Shown here one piece after another: positions 33,093 through 41,476 of a DNA stretch of 41,547 nucleotides. Position 1 is the stretch's first letter. The number at the start of each line of letters is the position of its first letter. The notes beneath the pieces are model-generated. The model was not told the DNA's origin and did no database searches. It saw only the letters and a program-made list of their open reading frames with translations. The DNA comes from Alphaproteobacteria bacterium (lineage in GTDB: Bacteria; Pseudomonadota; Alphaproteobacteria; Acetobacterales; Acetobacteraceae), in assembly GCA_026400845.1 (NCBI GenBank), contig JAPLOH010000064.1, positions 1-41,547 on the forward strand, read 5' to 3'. The translations under genes and the position numbers were made by a program.

Positions 33093-34202
33093 TCAGACGA
33101 TCGCCAGCGCGGTTTTCTCCACCCAGGCCCAATCCGGCGCGAAGCCGAGGCCAGGGGCGTCGGGGATGGTGAAGGCGCCGTTCTCGATCTTCACCCCATG
33201 CGAGCCGTGGCGGAGATTGCCGATCTGCTGGGAGGAGATCACCAACTCCTCGTAGTAGTCGTTATTGGGGATGGCGGCGCAGAGCTGGGCTTGCGGCATG
33301 CCCATGCCGTGCACCTGCGCCTTCATGCCGTGGCATTCCGCGAGATGGGCGATTTTGAGCGCCCCGGTCATGCCGCCCTTCATGGTCGGGTTGGTGCGCA
33401 GCATGTCGAGCGCGCCGGCCTGCACCCAGGAGGCGGCGTTCCAATGCGCGCCATCGGAGGTCTCGGCGGCGAGCACGGGGATATCCAGCGCGTCGCACAG
33501 CTTGCGGTAGGAGCCGAGCTCGAACTCGCGCATCGGCTCCTCGTACCAGTAGAAGCCTTCCTCCTCAAGCCGGCGGCCGAACCACAGCGAGGTCACGTAG
33601 TCCCACCCCGCCGAGCCGTCGAACATCAGTACCGCGTCGGGGCCGGTCCATTTGCGCAGGTTGCGGCAGAGCTTGGCGTCTTCCTTGGCGTCACCCCAGG
33701 CGTGCAGCTTGAAGGCGGTGAAGCCGACGTCGATGCATTCCTTGATGTGGCGCTCATACTCGCCCATCGTGTCCCACGTGACGGTCGAGGCGTAGACCGG
33801 CACCACGGGGTTGTGGCCGCCCAACATCTGGTAGAGCGGCATGTTGGCTTTCTTGGACTTGAGGTCCCAGATCGCCAGGTCCACCAGCCCGAGCGCGTGG
33901 AGCTGCATTTCCTCCAGCCGGTCCAGCTCCCAGATGCGGTGCCACAGGAACTCGCTCATCAGCGGATCGAGGCCGATGAGCTCCTTCAGCCGCCGCTCGA
34001 TCAGCGAGCACACCGCCTCGCCACGCCCGGTTTTCACCGCGCCGGTGATGCCCTCGTCGGTTTCGATGCGCAGGATGGCGGATTTCGGTACCTTTCCTTT
34101 GGGCGTGCCATCCCCGGAGCCGGGGAGGCCCGCCCGCCAGCGGAACGTATCACCGACCCAGGGGTCCTCGACGAGATAGCCCTTGATATCGGTGATGCGC
34201 AT
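33093..34202 (-). CDS. Enolase-superfamily (mandelate racemase/muconate lactonizing enzyme) protein 1
   Basis: The 369-residue protein has the two-domain enolase-superfamily layout with metal ligands Asp195 (MFDGSAGW), Glu221 or Glu222 (WYEEPM) and Glu247 (AAETSDGAHW), and a candidate base His298 (QVHGMGMPQ). The second-strand motif is Lys165-Leu-His167 (AFKLHAWGD), that is KxH rather than the KxK of mandelate racemase. Such variants are usually sugar-acid dehydratases. Within this operon a sulfogluconate or other aldonate dehydratase is conceivable. Start ATG 34202 (MRITDIKGYLVED) has AAAGGA upstream; a longer reading into the intergenic repeats was rejected. A pair of hairpin repeats fills the space upstream. 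Confidence 0.9.
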   Translation of the reverse strand: MRITDIKGYLVEDPWVGDTFRWRAGLPGSGDGTPKGKVPKSAILRIETDEGITGAVKTGRGEAVCSLIERRLKELIGLDPLMSEFLWHRIWELDRLEEMQLHALGLVDLAIWDLKSKKANMPLYQMLGGHNPVVPVYASTVTWDTMGEYERHIKECIDVGFTAFKLHAWGDAKEDAKLCRNLRKWTGPDAVLMFDGSAGWDYVTSLWFGRRLEEEGFYWYEEPMREFELGSYRKLCDALDIPVLAAETSDGAHWNAASWVQAGALDMLRTNPTMKGGMTGALKIAHLAECHGMKAQVHGMGMPQAQLCAAIPNNDYYEELVISSQQIGNLRHGSHGVKIENGAFTIPDAPGLGFAPDWAWVEKTALAIV

Positions 34203-34229
34203 CGTTCGGTTCCTTTGGTGAAAGGCAAG

Positions 34230-34274
34230 TGGAAGGAAGTTCTCCTTTTTTGAAAAAAAGGAGCAAAAAACTTT
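34230..34274 (+). repeat. A/T-rich hairpin repeat, copy 3
   Basis: GGAAGGAAG is followed by arms CTCCTTTTTT (34242-34251) and AAAAAAGGAG (34254-34263), then CAAAAAACTTT. Here two positions are C:G pairs where other copies have T:A, again with both arms changed. It lies 27 bases upstream of the enolase-superfamily gene start, facing copy 4 tail to tail. Confidence 0.85.
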
Positions 34275-34334
34275 CATCACTTTGCCTCGTGCCGCTCCCA
34301 ACCATCCCGAGTAGCCAAGCCAACGGCAACGAAG

Positions 34335-34387
34335 TGACAAAAAGTTTTTTTGCTTCTTTTTGTTCACAAAAAGAAGTGCTTCCCCCC
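34335..34387 (-). repeat. A/T-rich hairpin repeat, copy 4
   Basis: Read on the minus strand: GGGAAG box, arm CTTCTTTTTG (34362-34353), loop TGAA, arm CAAAAAGAAG (34376-34367 paired region), then CAAAAAAACTTTTTGTCAC. It begins immediately after the stop of the sugar-binding protein and points the same way as that gene. The tails of copies 3 and 4 share CAAAAAACTTT plus a nearby TCACTT, so similarity extends beyond the hairpin. Confidence 0.85.
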
Positions 34388-35629
34388 TCAGTTCAACGCC
34401 GCGTCGAGCCCCTTGAGCATCGCGTCAGTCGCCTTCTCCGGCGTGCTCTGCCCCACCAGGATCTTCTGGAACTCTGGCAGCACCACGTTCTGGCTCCACC
34501 CGGCCATGCCGACGAAGGCGGGCGGCAGCGAGCCGAAGCCGATGGTCTCGGCGGCGGCCTGGTAGAGCGGATTGCCGGTGATCCGCGCGTCCTTGGCGAT
34601 GATGGTGGAGGCGGGGAAGTAGCCGGTCTCTTCCAGGAAGGCGATCGAGGGATCGGTCTCGCCCCAGAAGCTGATCCAATCCCACGCGGCATCGACGTTG
34701 TCGGCCTTCATGATGCCGTTGAAGAGATAGGCGAGGCGGGCGACACGGGCAGCCGGGCCGGCCGGCTTGGCGGCGGTGCCGAACTGGCCTGGCTTGAAGA
34801 AGCGCACCATCTCGGTCAGCGAGCCGGTGTGGTGCCAGGTCATCGCGGTCTGGCCGGTCTTGAAGCCCTCCATGATCTGGCGGAACCCGTCATTGGTGAC
34901 GGAGGGGGGGACAACCTTGTGGACGGTGTGGAGTTCGGAGAACCACTTCACCGCGGCCAGCACCTTGGCCTTGTCCATCGCGTTCTTGCCGTCGACCACG
35001 AACTTGGAACCAAAAGCCTCCATGAGGTCGATGAGGTAGGACGCGCCGCCGGGGCCAGCGCGCATACCGAAGCCGTAGCGGTTCTTGCTGGGGTCGGTCA
35101 GCTTCTTGGCGATGGTGACGAATTCTTCGAGATTCTTGGGCGGGCCGCTGATGCCGGCTTCCTCGAACCAGTCCTTCCGGTAGTACGTCCAGTCGACGAA
35201 GGTGAAGGCGGGCACGCCATAGATCTTGCCACCCTGGGTGCTGCCCTTCCAGCGGTCATCGGGATAGTTGGCCTTGTTGGACCAGGCATTGACCCGGCTG
35301 GTGAGGTCGACGAGGCCATTCATCGCCAGCATGTCCGGCAGACGCTCGGCGGCGACCATTGTGACGTCCGGCCTGGTGTTGGCGACCACGGCGGCGGTGA
35401 ATTTGGCCATGTATTCGGGGTTGGGGATGTTCTCCTGCTGGAGCGCGATCGCCGGGTATTTCTTGGCGAACAGCTCCATCACCCGCTTGAGGCCGGTGAA
35501 CTCCTCCTGGCTGGTGAAATGATGCCAGTAGACCACCTTGCCGGAGCCGGCGGCCTCGGCTTCGTGCAGCCCGGCGGCAGCGGCGGCGGCGAGGCTGCCC
35601 AGCAATGTGCGGCGTGAGAGGTCGTTCAT
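34388..35629 (-). CDS. Sugar ABC transporter substrate-binding protein (family 1)
   Basis: The 413-residue extracellular binding protein begins MNDLSRRTLLGSLAAAAAAG, a signal peptide with twin arginines (RRTLLG) that suggests Tat export, with cleavage near HEAEAA. The mature part has the MalE-like fold: VVYWHHFTSQEEF, NPEYMAKFTAAVVA, IYGVPAFTFVDWTYYRKDWF and a C-terminal FQKILVGQSTPEKATDAML. It should deliver the glycoside to the two permeases. The ligand cannot be read from sequence; sulfoquinovosylglycerol is suggested by the operon's sulfoquinovosidase. GGGAG precedes ATG 35629. Hairpin repeat copy 4 follows its stop directly, which may create differential expression within the operon. Confidence 0.92.
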   Translation of the reverse strand: MNDLSRRTLLGSLAAAAAAGLHEAEAAGSGKVVYWHHFTSQEEFTGLKRVMELFAKKYPAIALQQENIPNPEYMAKFTAAVVANTRPDVTMVAAERLPDMLAMNGLVDLTSRVNAWSNKANYPDDRWKGSTQGGKIYGVPAFTFVDWTYYRKDWFEEAGISGPPKNLEEFVTIAKKLTDPSKNRYGFGMRAGPGGASYLIDLMEAFGSKFVVDGKNAMDKAKVLAAVKWFSELHTVHKVVPPSVTNDGFRQIMEGFKTGQTAMTWHHTGSLTEMVRFFKPGQFGTAAKPAGPAARVARLAYLFNGIMKADNVDAAWDWISFWGETDPSIAFLEETGYFPASTIIAKDARITGNPLYQAAAETIGFGSLPPAFVGMAGWSQNVVLPEFQKILVGQSTPEKATDAMLKGLDAALN

Positions 35630-35655
35630 GGTGTCGTCTCCCTGTTTGTAGTGAT

Positions 35656-36795
35656 TCAGCTCAGCGTGATCGGTGCCGGCGGCGGCCCGGCAGGGCGCAG
35701 CCCCTCGGCGACGGTGGCGACGGCGTGGTTGCGGCGCGCCTCCTCGGAGAGGCCGAGGCCATGGCCAGGCACATCCGGCGCGATGGCGTATCCATTTTCA
35801 AAGCGGATCGGCGTCGCAGCAAGGTGGTTGTAGTTCTGGAAGGAATACTCGATCCACTCCGCCTCGGGCAGCGCGGCGGCGATATGGACGCCGACTTCGA
35901 GGAAGGTGTTCCCGAGGGTCACCTTCACCCCGTATTCGGCCGCCAGCCAGCACGCGCGCATCACGTCGGACATTTTGCCGTGGACGTTCATGTAGTCCAC
36001 CGCGCGCGCCTCGATCAGGCGGCGCTTGCCGCTGAGGTCGAGATATTCGCCGGTGTTGATATGGGTGAAGGGCAGGGCTTCCGAGACCTGGCGCAGCCCA
36101 TCGAAATCATCGCGCAGGCAGGGGTCCTCGATCCAGAGGATCTCGTGGCCGGCATCGTGATAGGCGTGGAGGGCGCGGATGGCTTCCTTCGGCGTCCAGG
36201 CCTCGTTGGCGTCCACCATGATGATCGGATTGGGGCCAACCGCCTCCTTCAGCAGGCGCAGGCGATTGAGGTCCCAGGCCAAGTCGGGGTGACCGATCTT
36301 GATCTTGAAGGCCTCGAAGCCCATCGCCTTGGCCTGGGCGAAAAACGCGACGTAGTGGGCATCGGACAAATGAAAATCGAGGCCTGAGGCATAGGCCCGC
36401 ACCTTGGGGTTGCTGCCGCCGAGGAAGCGATAAAGCGGCAGCCCTGCCTGCTGGGCCGCGAGATCCCACAGCGCCTGGTCGATCGCCTCGCCGAAACCGT
36501 GCGACAGCGGCCGCTGGTTGCCGCCGCGCGGGCGGCCGATGCGGTGGATGAGGGCGGCGGGATGCTGGCCCAGGAGCCCGGCGAAGGCCTCGGTGCGGAA
36601 GCACCGCTGCAGTTCACCGAGATTGGGCAGGGGGTAGAACAGGTTGAGCAGCCACCCGGTGCCGGTGCGCCCATTCTCATCGTGCAGTTCCAGCACGGCG
36701 ACGTTGCAGACATCGAAGCCGACCTGCGAATCGCCGATCACGCGGTCCCGCTTGAAGGCGAAGCGGGTGATGGTGAAGTCTCGGATGGTCGTCAT
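35656..36795 (-). CDS. Enolase-superfamily (mandelate racemase/muconate lactonizing enzyme) protein 2
   Basis: The 379-residue protein has catalytic motif Lys164-Ile-Lys166 (AFKIKIG), metal ligands Asp195 (MVDANEAW), Glu223 (WIEDP) and Glu250 (NTGEYLDL), and His272 (NVHGKMSD). It is only distantly similar to protein 1 in the same operon, so the two likely act on different intermediates. Family reactions are abstraction of a proton next to a carboxylate leading to racemisation, dehydration or cycloisomerisation. It is the first gene downstream of a promoter-like sequence with a perfect TATAAT. GGGAG lies upstream of ATG 36795. The binding-protein gene follows after 26 bases. Confidence 0.9.
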   Translation of the reverse strand: MTTIRDFTITRFAFKRDRVIGDSQVGFDVCNVAVLELHDENGRTGTGWLLNLFYPLPNLGELQRCFRTEAFAGLLGQHPAALIHRIGRPRGGNQRPLSHGFGEAIDQALWDLAAQQAGLPLYRFLGGSNPKVRAYASGLDFHLSDAHYVAFFAQAKAMGFEAFKIKIGHPDLAWDLNRLRLLKEAVGPNPIIMVDANEAWTPKEAIRALHAYHDAGHEILWIEDPCLRDDFDGLRQVSEALPFTHINTGEYLDLSGKRRLIEARAVDYMNVHGKMSDVMRACWLAAEYGVKVTLGNTFLEVGVHIAAALPEAEWIEYSFQNYNHLAATPIRFENGYAIAPDVPGHGLGLSEEARRNHAVATVAEGLRPAGPPPAPITLS

Positions 36796-36821
36796 TTCGG
36801 CCGGTTCTCCCTAATGCAGCT

Positions 36822-36841
36822 ATTATAACAACTCATGGGTT
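36822..36841 (-). promoter_or_regulatory. Promoter-like sequence with overlapping near-palindrome
   Basis: On the minus strand a perfect TATAAT occupies 36827-36822, 27 bases upstream of enolase-superfamily gene 2. The -35 region is weak (GTGACG at about 17 bases). Just upstream of the -10 box, AACCCATGAGTT (36841-36830) is a 10-of-12 palindrome that could be an operator. It sits in the 55-base gap after the acylase gene and would let the sugar operon be transcribed separately. Confidence 0.5.
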
Positions 36842-36850
36842 GGCGTCACG

Positions 36851-39166
36851 CTATTGCGTTGGCACCAGCCGGAGCCGCGTCTCGGCCACTGCCTCGATCG
36901 CCGCCGTGCCATAGGCGAGCGGTAAGGTCTCGCCGGCGCTCCATTTGGCGGCGAGGTCGGCGTAGTGCGGATCGCCGGGAATGCCGGACTGGCCGGGGGC
37001 GTTGATGGCTCGCGAGGCATCCCAGTTGCCGACATCGAGCACGGCACGGAACAGCGCGCCGCCCGAGACGTTGGGGCGGGCGATGCTGAGCCACCAGCGG
37101 GCGTTGACTGTGGCGCCATCGCCGCCGGAGACGGGGCCGGAGACATTGGGCGAGGGCAGGGCCGGGAGCTGGGTGGCCAGCGGGTGGCGCAGGTCGAGCG
37201 CATGGATCGTGCCCCAGGCCCACGAGCGCGGGTCCGCCCCGCGGGCGACATGAAGGGCGGCCAACGCGCTGCGCAGGGCGGTCAGCACCAGTGCGTCCCG
37301 CGCGGCGGCTGGTTCGGCACCGAAGCGGGCGTCAGGTGCCAGCAAGGCGTCCATCATCACATGGGGATGCAGCGCAGTGATCAGGTCCCGCACCGCCTCC
37401 GGTACGAGCGTCTGTCGGACCGGCGCTTGCAGCGAGGCCCACCAGAAGGCGAACAGTGCTGCGGCCGGGCTGTCGGCGGACATCACCCGATTCCAGCCGC
37501 GCAGCATGGCGATTTCGGCCTCAATGCCCGGCGCGGCCAGTCCGTCGAGCAGCGGCAGCAGCCGGATCGCCCGGCCGGAAAGTTCGTCCATTTGCAGCGC
37601 GTCGCTATCGGCGAGGCCGTGGCGGGTCTGGCCGCCCAGCACTTCGGCGATGCGGCGGTAGCGGTCATCGGCGATCCACTCGAAGCTGATTTTCCTGATG
37701 GCATGGGGGTAGTTCGCAGGGAAAGGCATCTGGTTGGCGCTGGCGATCCAACCGCGCGGCGGGTTGAATTCGCCGGGCATGTCGGCGACCGGGAGGATGC
37801 CGGTCCATTGATATCCCCCCTCCGCCGGCACCGGCAGCAGCCCGTCATGGCGCGGCCGGATCGGCACCCGCCCGGCGGCCTGCCAGCCGATATTTCCGTC
37901 GACATCGGCATACATGTAGTTGCTGCCCCACACCGCGGTATCGAGCGCCTTGCGGTAGGCGCCCCAATCCCGCGCCATGATCACCGGCACGTATTCCAGC
38001 GCCACCGCGCCGCCGGGATCGAGGAATACCGAGCGCAGCGCGATCGCCTGGCCCGGCCGCTCATGGATGATCGGCCCGTCCGGCGTGAGGCCGATCTCGA
38101 TCGGCACGGCCTCGCCGCCGCGTACCGCGATGCTTTCGCGGATCCGGGTGATCGCCTGCCAGCCCGCCGCCGTGCGGTATTCGGTGGCGGTGTCGTTCAG
38201 GGTGAGGAGGAACAAATCCTGCTGGTCGATCTGGAAATCGGTGCGGCCGAAGGCGATGCGGTCATTGTGGCCGAACTGGAATCCCGGCCGGCTCGCCGGC
38301 CCGGCACCGATGGCATCGAGCCCGGGGGCCCGCAGATGGGTGATGAAGCGGGGGCCGGGCACGCTGAAGGCGAGATGCGGATCATTGGCCAGGATCGCCC
38401 GCCCGGTGGTGCTCATGGCGGGCGCGATCACCCACGCGTTGCTGCCGTTGCGGGCGTCGATATCGTCAAGTCCGGCATGGCGCACGGCGCGGCCGAAGGG
38501 CAGGGGGGCGGTGAACAGCTCGTAGAGCGCCAACGCATCGGCCGGCAGGCGGCACGGGTCGAGCCCCTCCGGCACGGAGGGCGTCCAGTCCGGCTCCAGC
38601 TTTTGCATCAGCGCATCGGCGCCGAGCAGACCGCGACAGGCGAGCCGGGCGCGACGCAACTCGCCCCGCACATTGGGGCCGGTCAAGCGCATGCGCAGTA
38701 GATCCTCCGCCTCCCAGGGCTCGGGCAGCATGTCGAGCGCGCGGAACTCCGGCGGGAGCAGCGCGGGAGCGGCCAGCACCTCGGCGATGCGGGCATTGAT
38801 GCCGCGCACCCAGGCCTGGGCGATGCCCTTCACGCGGGGATCGTAGCGCCCCCACTCCGCCGCGAGATCGCCGCGGAACAGAAGGGTGCGCGCCGCCTTG
38901 TCATAGGGCACGAAGGCGCTGCCGAGGCTGGCGGCGAGCTGACCGAGCGTGCGCTGGCGGCCGATATCCATCTGCCACAGCCGCGCCGTTGCCGCCGCAT
39001 AGCCTTGGCCGAAGAACGCGTCCTCGATGCTCGCCGCCGTGATGTGCGGGATGCCGTTGGTATCGGTGACGATCTCGACCGGCGCCGACACCCCGGCGAC
39101 CACGCGTGTTTCAGCCTGCACCTGGGCCCCCATCAGCACCAACGCCGCGACAAGAAGCCGCCTCAT
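36851..39166 (-). CDS. Penicillin acylase family protein (Ntn hydrolase), intact copy
   Basis: The 771-residue precursor has a Sec signal peptide (MRRLLVAALVLMGAQVQA), an alpha-chain region beginning VEIVTDTNGIPHITAASIED, and the autoprocessing site ARN-Gly241-Ser242-NAW. Ser242 becomes the N-terminal nucleophile of the beta chain. Downstream landmarks are ILANDPHLAFSVPGP, QFGHNDRIAFGRTD and the C-terminal NAPGQSGIPGDPHYADLAAK. Such periplasmic enzymes cleave amide bonds of penicillins, N-acyl-homoserine lactones or other acylated compounds; the substrate is unknown. Its ATG overlaps the stop of the second acylase gene (ATGA), so the two were an operon. Confidence 0.93.
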   Translation of the reverse strand: MRRLLVAALVLMGAQVQAETRVVAGVSAPVEIVTDTNGIPHITAASIEDAFFGQGYAAATARLWQMDIGRQRTLGQLAASLGSAFVPYDKAARTLLFRGDLAAEWGRYDPRVKGIAQAWVRGINARIAEVLAAPALLPPEFRALDMLPEPWEAEDLLRMRLTGPNVRGELRRARLACRGLLGADALMQKLEPDWTPSVPEGLDPCRLPADALALYELFTAPLPFGRAVRHAGLDDIDARNGSNAWVIAPAMSTTGRAILANDPHLAFSVPGPRFITHLRAPGLDAIGAGPASRPGFQFGHNDRIAFGRTDFQIDQQDLFLLTLNDTATEYRTAAGWQAITRIRESIAVRGGEAVPIEIGLTPDGPIIHERPGQAIALRSVFLDPGGAVALEYVPVIMARDWGAYRKALDTAVWGSNYMYADVDGNIGWQAAGRVPIRPRHDGLLPVPAEGGYQWTGILPVADMPGEFNPPRGWIASANQMPFPANYPHAIRKISFEWIADDRYRRIAEVLGGQTRHGLADSDALQMDELSGRAIRLLPLLDGLAAPGIEAEIAMLRGWNRVMSADSPAAALFAFWWASLQAPVRQTLVPEAVRDLITALHPHVMMDALLAPDARFGAEPAAARDALVLTALRSALAALHVARGADPRSWAWGTIHALDLRHPLATQLPALPSPNVSGPVSGGDGATVNARWWLSIARPNVSGGALFRAVLDVGNWDASRAINAPGQSGIPGDPHYADLAAKWSAGETLPLAYGTAAIEAVAETRLRLVPTQ

Positions 39167-41476
39167 CCCGGCAGCAGCCGTATCACCAACTCCGCCGCCT
39201 CATCGACCGCCGCCTTCGAAAAGGGCAGCGGCACGTATTCCCCCGCCGCCCATTTCGGCGCGAGGTCGTCGTAGTGGGACGAGCGCGGATCGCCGGATTG
39301 GCCGGGGGCGTTGATGCACATCGATGCATCCCAATTGCCGACATCGCACACCATGCGGAACGAGGCCCCGGCGGTGACGCGGAAATCGGAGCCGCGATAG
39401 GAGGCGTTCATCGGCGTCGAGCCGGAGCCGCCTTTGGGCAGCGGGCCGACGCTCTTGAAATCGGTCATCAAATCGGCGAGCGGGTGTTCGAAATAGCCGT
39501 GGTGCAGCTTGCCCCAGCTCCACCACGCCGTGTGCTCGCCCTGGCGGGCCCGCATGTCCACCACCGCGGCGCGCAACGTCTCCAGCAGCATGGCATCGCG
39601 ATCGCCGAGGCGCGGGTCGGCGGTTTCCAGCGCGGTGAGTATGGTGTCCAGGTCGCCCGGCACCATCAGCGGCCGCAGATCGGGATCGGGGCACAGCTTG
39701 TCGAGCACCGCGGGCTTGAGGCACTTGGTCCACCACACCTCGAACAGCGCGGCGGCTGCGCTGTCGCGGCCGAGGTGCTCGTCCCACTCCGCCAGCAGGT
39801 CGAGCCCGGTCTTGATGTCCGCCTCGCCGGAGAGCGGCGCCAGCAGCGCTTTCAGGCGGCGGCCGGGGATGGAGACGTCATCGGTTTGCAGCGCCATGGA
39901 ATCGGCCAGGGTGTGGGCGGGTTGGGCGTCCAGCACCTCGTGGATGCGGCTGGTGCGCGAGCGCTCGGCCCATTCGAAGCCGAGCTTGCGCTCGCGGTAG
40001 GGGTAGTTGTCCGGCAGGTTCATCTCGTTCGCGGTGGCGAAATAGCCCTTGGCCGGGTTCACCTCGCGCGGCAGGTCGCCGAAGGGGTGGAAGCCCTGCC
40101 ACTCGTAGCGCCCGTCGCCGGGCACCGGCAGCAGCCCGTCCCAGTTCGGCCGGATCGGCGTGCGCCCGGCGGCATACCAGGCGATATTGCCGGCGACGTC
40201 GGCATAGACGTGGTTGACCGAGGGGGTCGCCCAGCCCTCCAGGGATTTTTCATATTCCGCGAGCGAGCCGGCCTGCATGTAGCCGAGGCTGGTGAGATAC
40301 GCCGAGGCCCCCGGCTCGAACCACACGGAACGCACGGCATAGGCGAGATTGCGCTCGGCATCCTCGTAGACCACCGGGCCGTGGCGGGTGAATTTCAGCG
40401 TGACGGTCTGGTCCGGCTGGCCGCGCACCGCGATGGTCTCGGTCACCACCCGCATCTCCTCCCAGCCCTCGCCGTAGCGGTAGCGATCGGGGTTCTCCGG
40501 GTCGGTCGCGTAGACGTAGAGGTCCTCCTGGTCCATCGGGAAGATGGTGAGGCTGAAGGCGCAATGGTCGTTATGGCCGAGCGAGACGCCGGGCACCGCG
40601 GGCTCGCCGGCGCCGATCACGTCGATCCCGGGCCCGGTGAGGTGCACCAGCCAGCGCAGCGAGGGCAGGGCATGGGCACGGTGCGGATCGCTGGCGAGGA
40701 TCGGCCGCCCGGTCTCGGTGCGCGAGGCGGCGACGGCCCAGTTGTTGGAGCCCTGAAGATAGACGTCGCCGAGATCATCCACCCGGGTCCAGTTCCACGC
40801 ATTATCGAGCGTGGCCATCATGCGGGCATGGCTGAAATCGAGCCGGGCGGTGGCGAGCTTGAAGACGTCCAGCACCTTGGGCGGAATCGCGGCCCAATCG
40901 ACGCCCTCGGGGATCTCGGTCTCCCATGGCGGCTCGATGGAGCGGCGGGCGAGATCGACGGCGAGATCGCCCTTGGCCAGCACCTGGGCGCGGGCGACCT
41001 CGGAGAGCACGTTGCGCACCAGCCCGTGGCTGCGGATTCGCACCGCGTCCTCCGCCGTCCAGCGCTCGGGCATTGTGCCCATGGCGGCGAATTCCGGGGC
41101 GAGCAGGGCAGGCTGCGCGGCGCAGCGATCGATCCAGGCGTTGATGCCGGCGGCGAAGGCCTCGGTGATCTCCCGCGCATCGGGGATGGCGTATCCGGCC
41201 CACTCCGCCGCCATATCACCGCGATACAGGAACCTGCGCCAGAAAACCCGGCCCGAAATCGGCCGCGAGCCGCCCGAGGCCGCGCTTGCGCCAGAGATCG
41301 AGTTGCCACAGCCGCTCGCGCGCGGCGGCGAAGCCCTGGGCGAAGAACACGTCGTGCCGTGTGGCGGCGCGGATATGCGGGATGCCGTTACGGTCCATCA
41401 CGATCTCCGCCGGCTGTTGAAGTCCGGGGGTGGCGATGTCGATTTTGACAGGGCCGGGGGTGACTGGATCGGGCAT
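39163..41476 (-). pseudogene. Penicillin acylase family gene, disrupted by a small deletion/frameshift
   Basis: The 5' part (ATG 41476, GGAGG upstream) encodes MPDPVTPGPVKIDIATPGLQ to LGRLAADFGPGFLAQ and then meets a stop at 41216-41218. The next frame resumes with FLYRGDMAAEWAGYAIPDA and stays open to 39163. The intact paralogue has FVPYDKAARTLLFRGDLAAE at this point, so about six residues plus a frame are missing at ~41233. The rest keeps the autoprocessing site QGSNNWAVAA and NAPGQSGDPRSSHYDDLAPK. Unlike its neighbour it has no signal peptide, so the original product may have been cytoplasmic or its 5' end altered. The intact acylase gene downstream may still be expressed. A sequencing or assembly error cannot be excluded. 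Confidence 0.8.

Noticed and set aside
33093-34367. N-terminally extended version of enolase-superfamily protein 1
   Set aside because: The extra ~55 residues translate the hairpin repeats (FCSFFSKKENFLPLA); the family start MRITDIKGY with AAAGGA upstream is at 34202.
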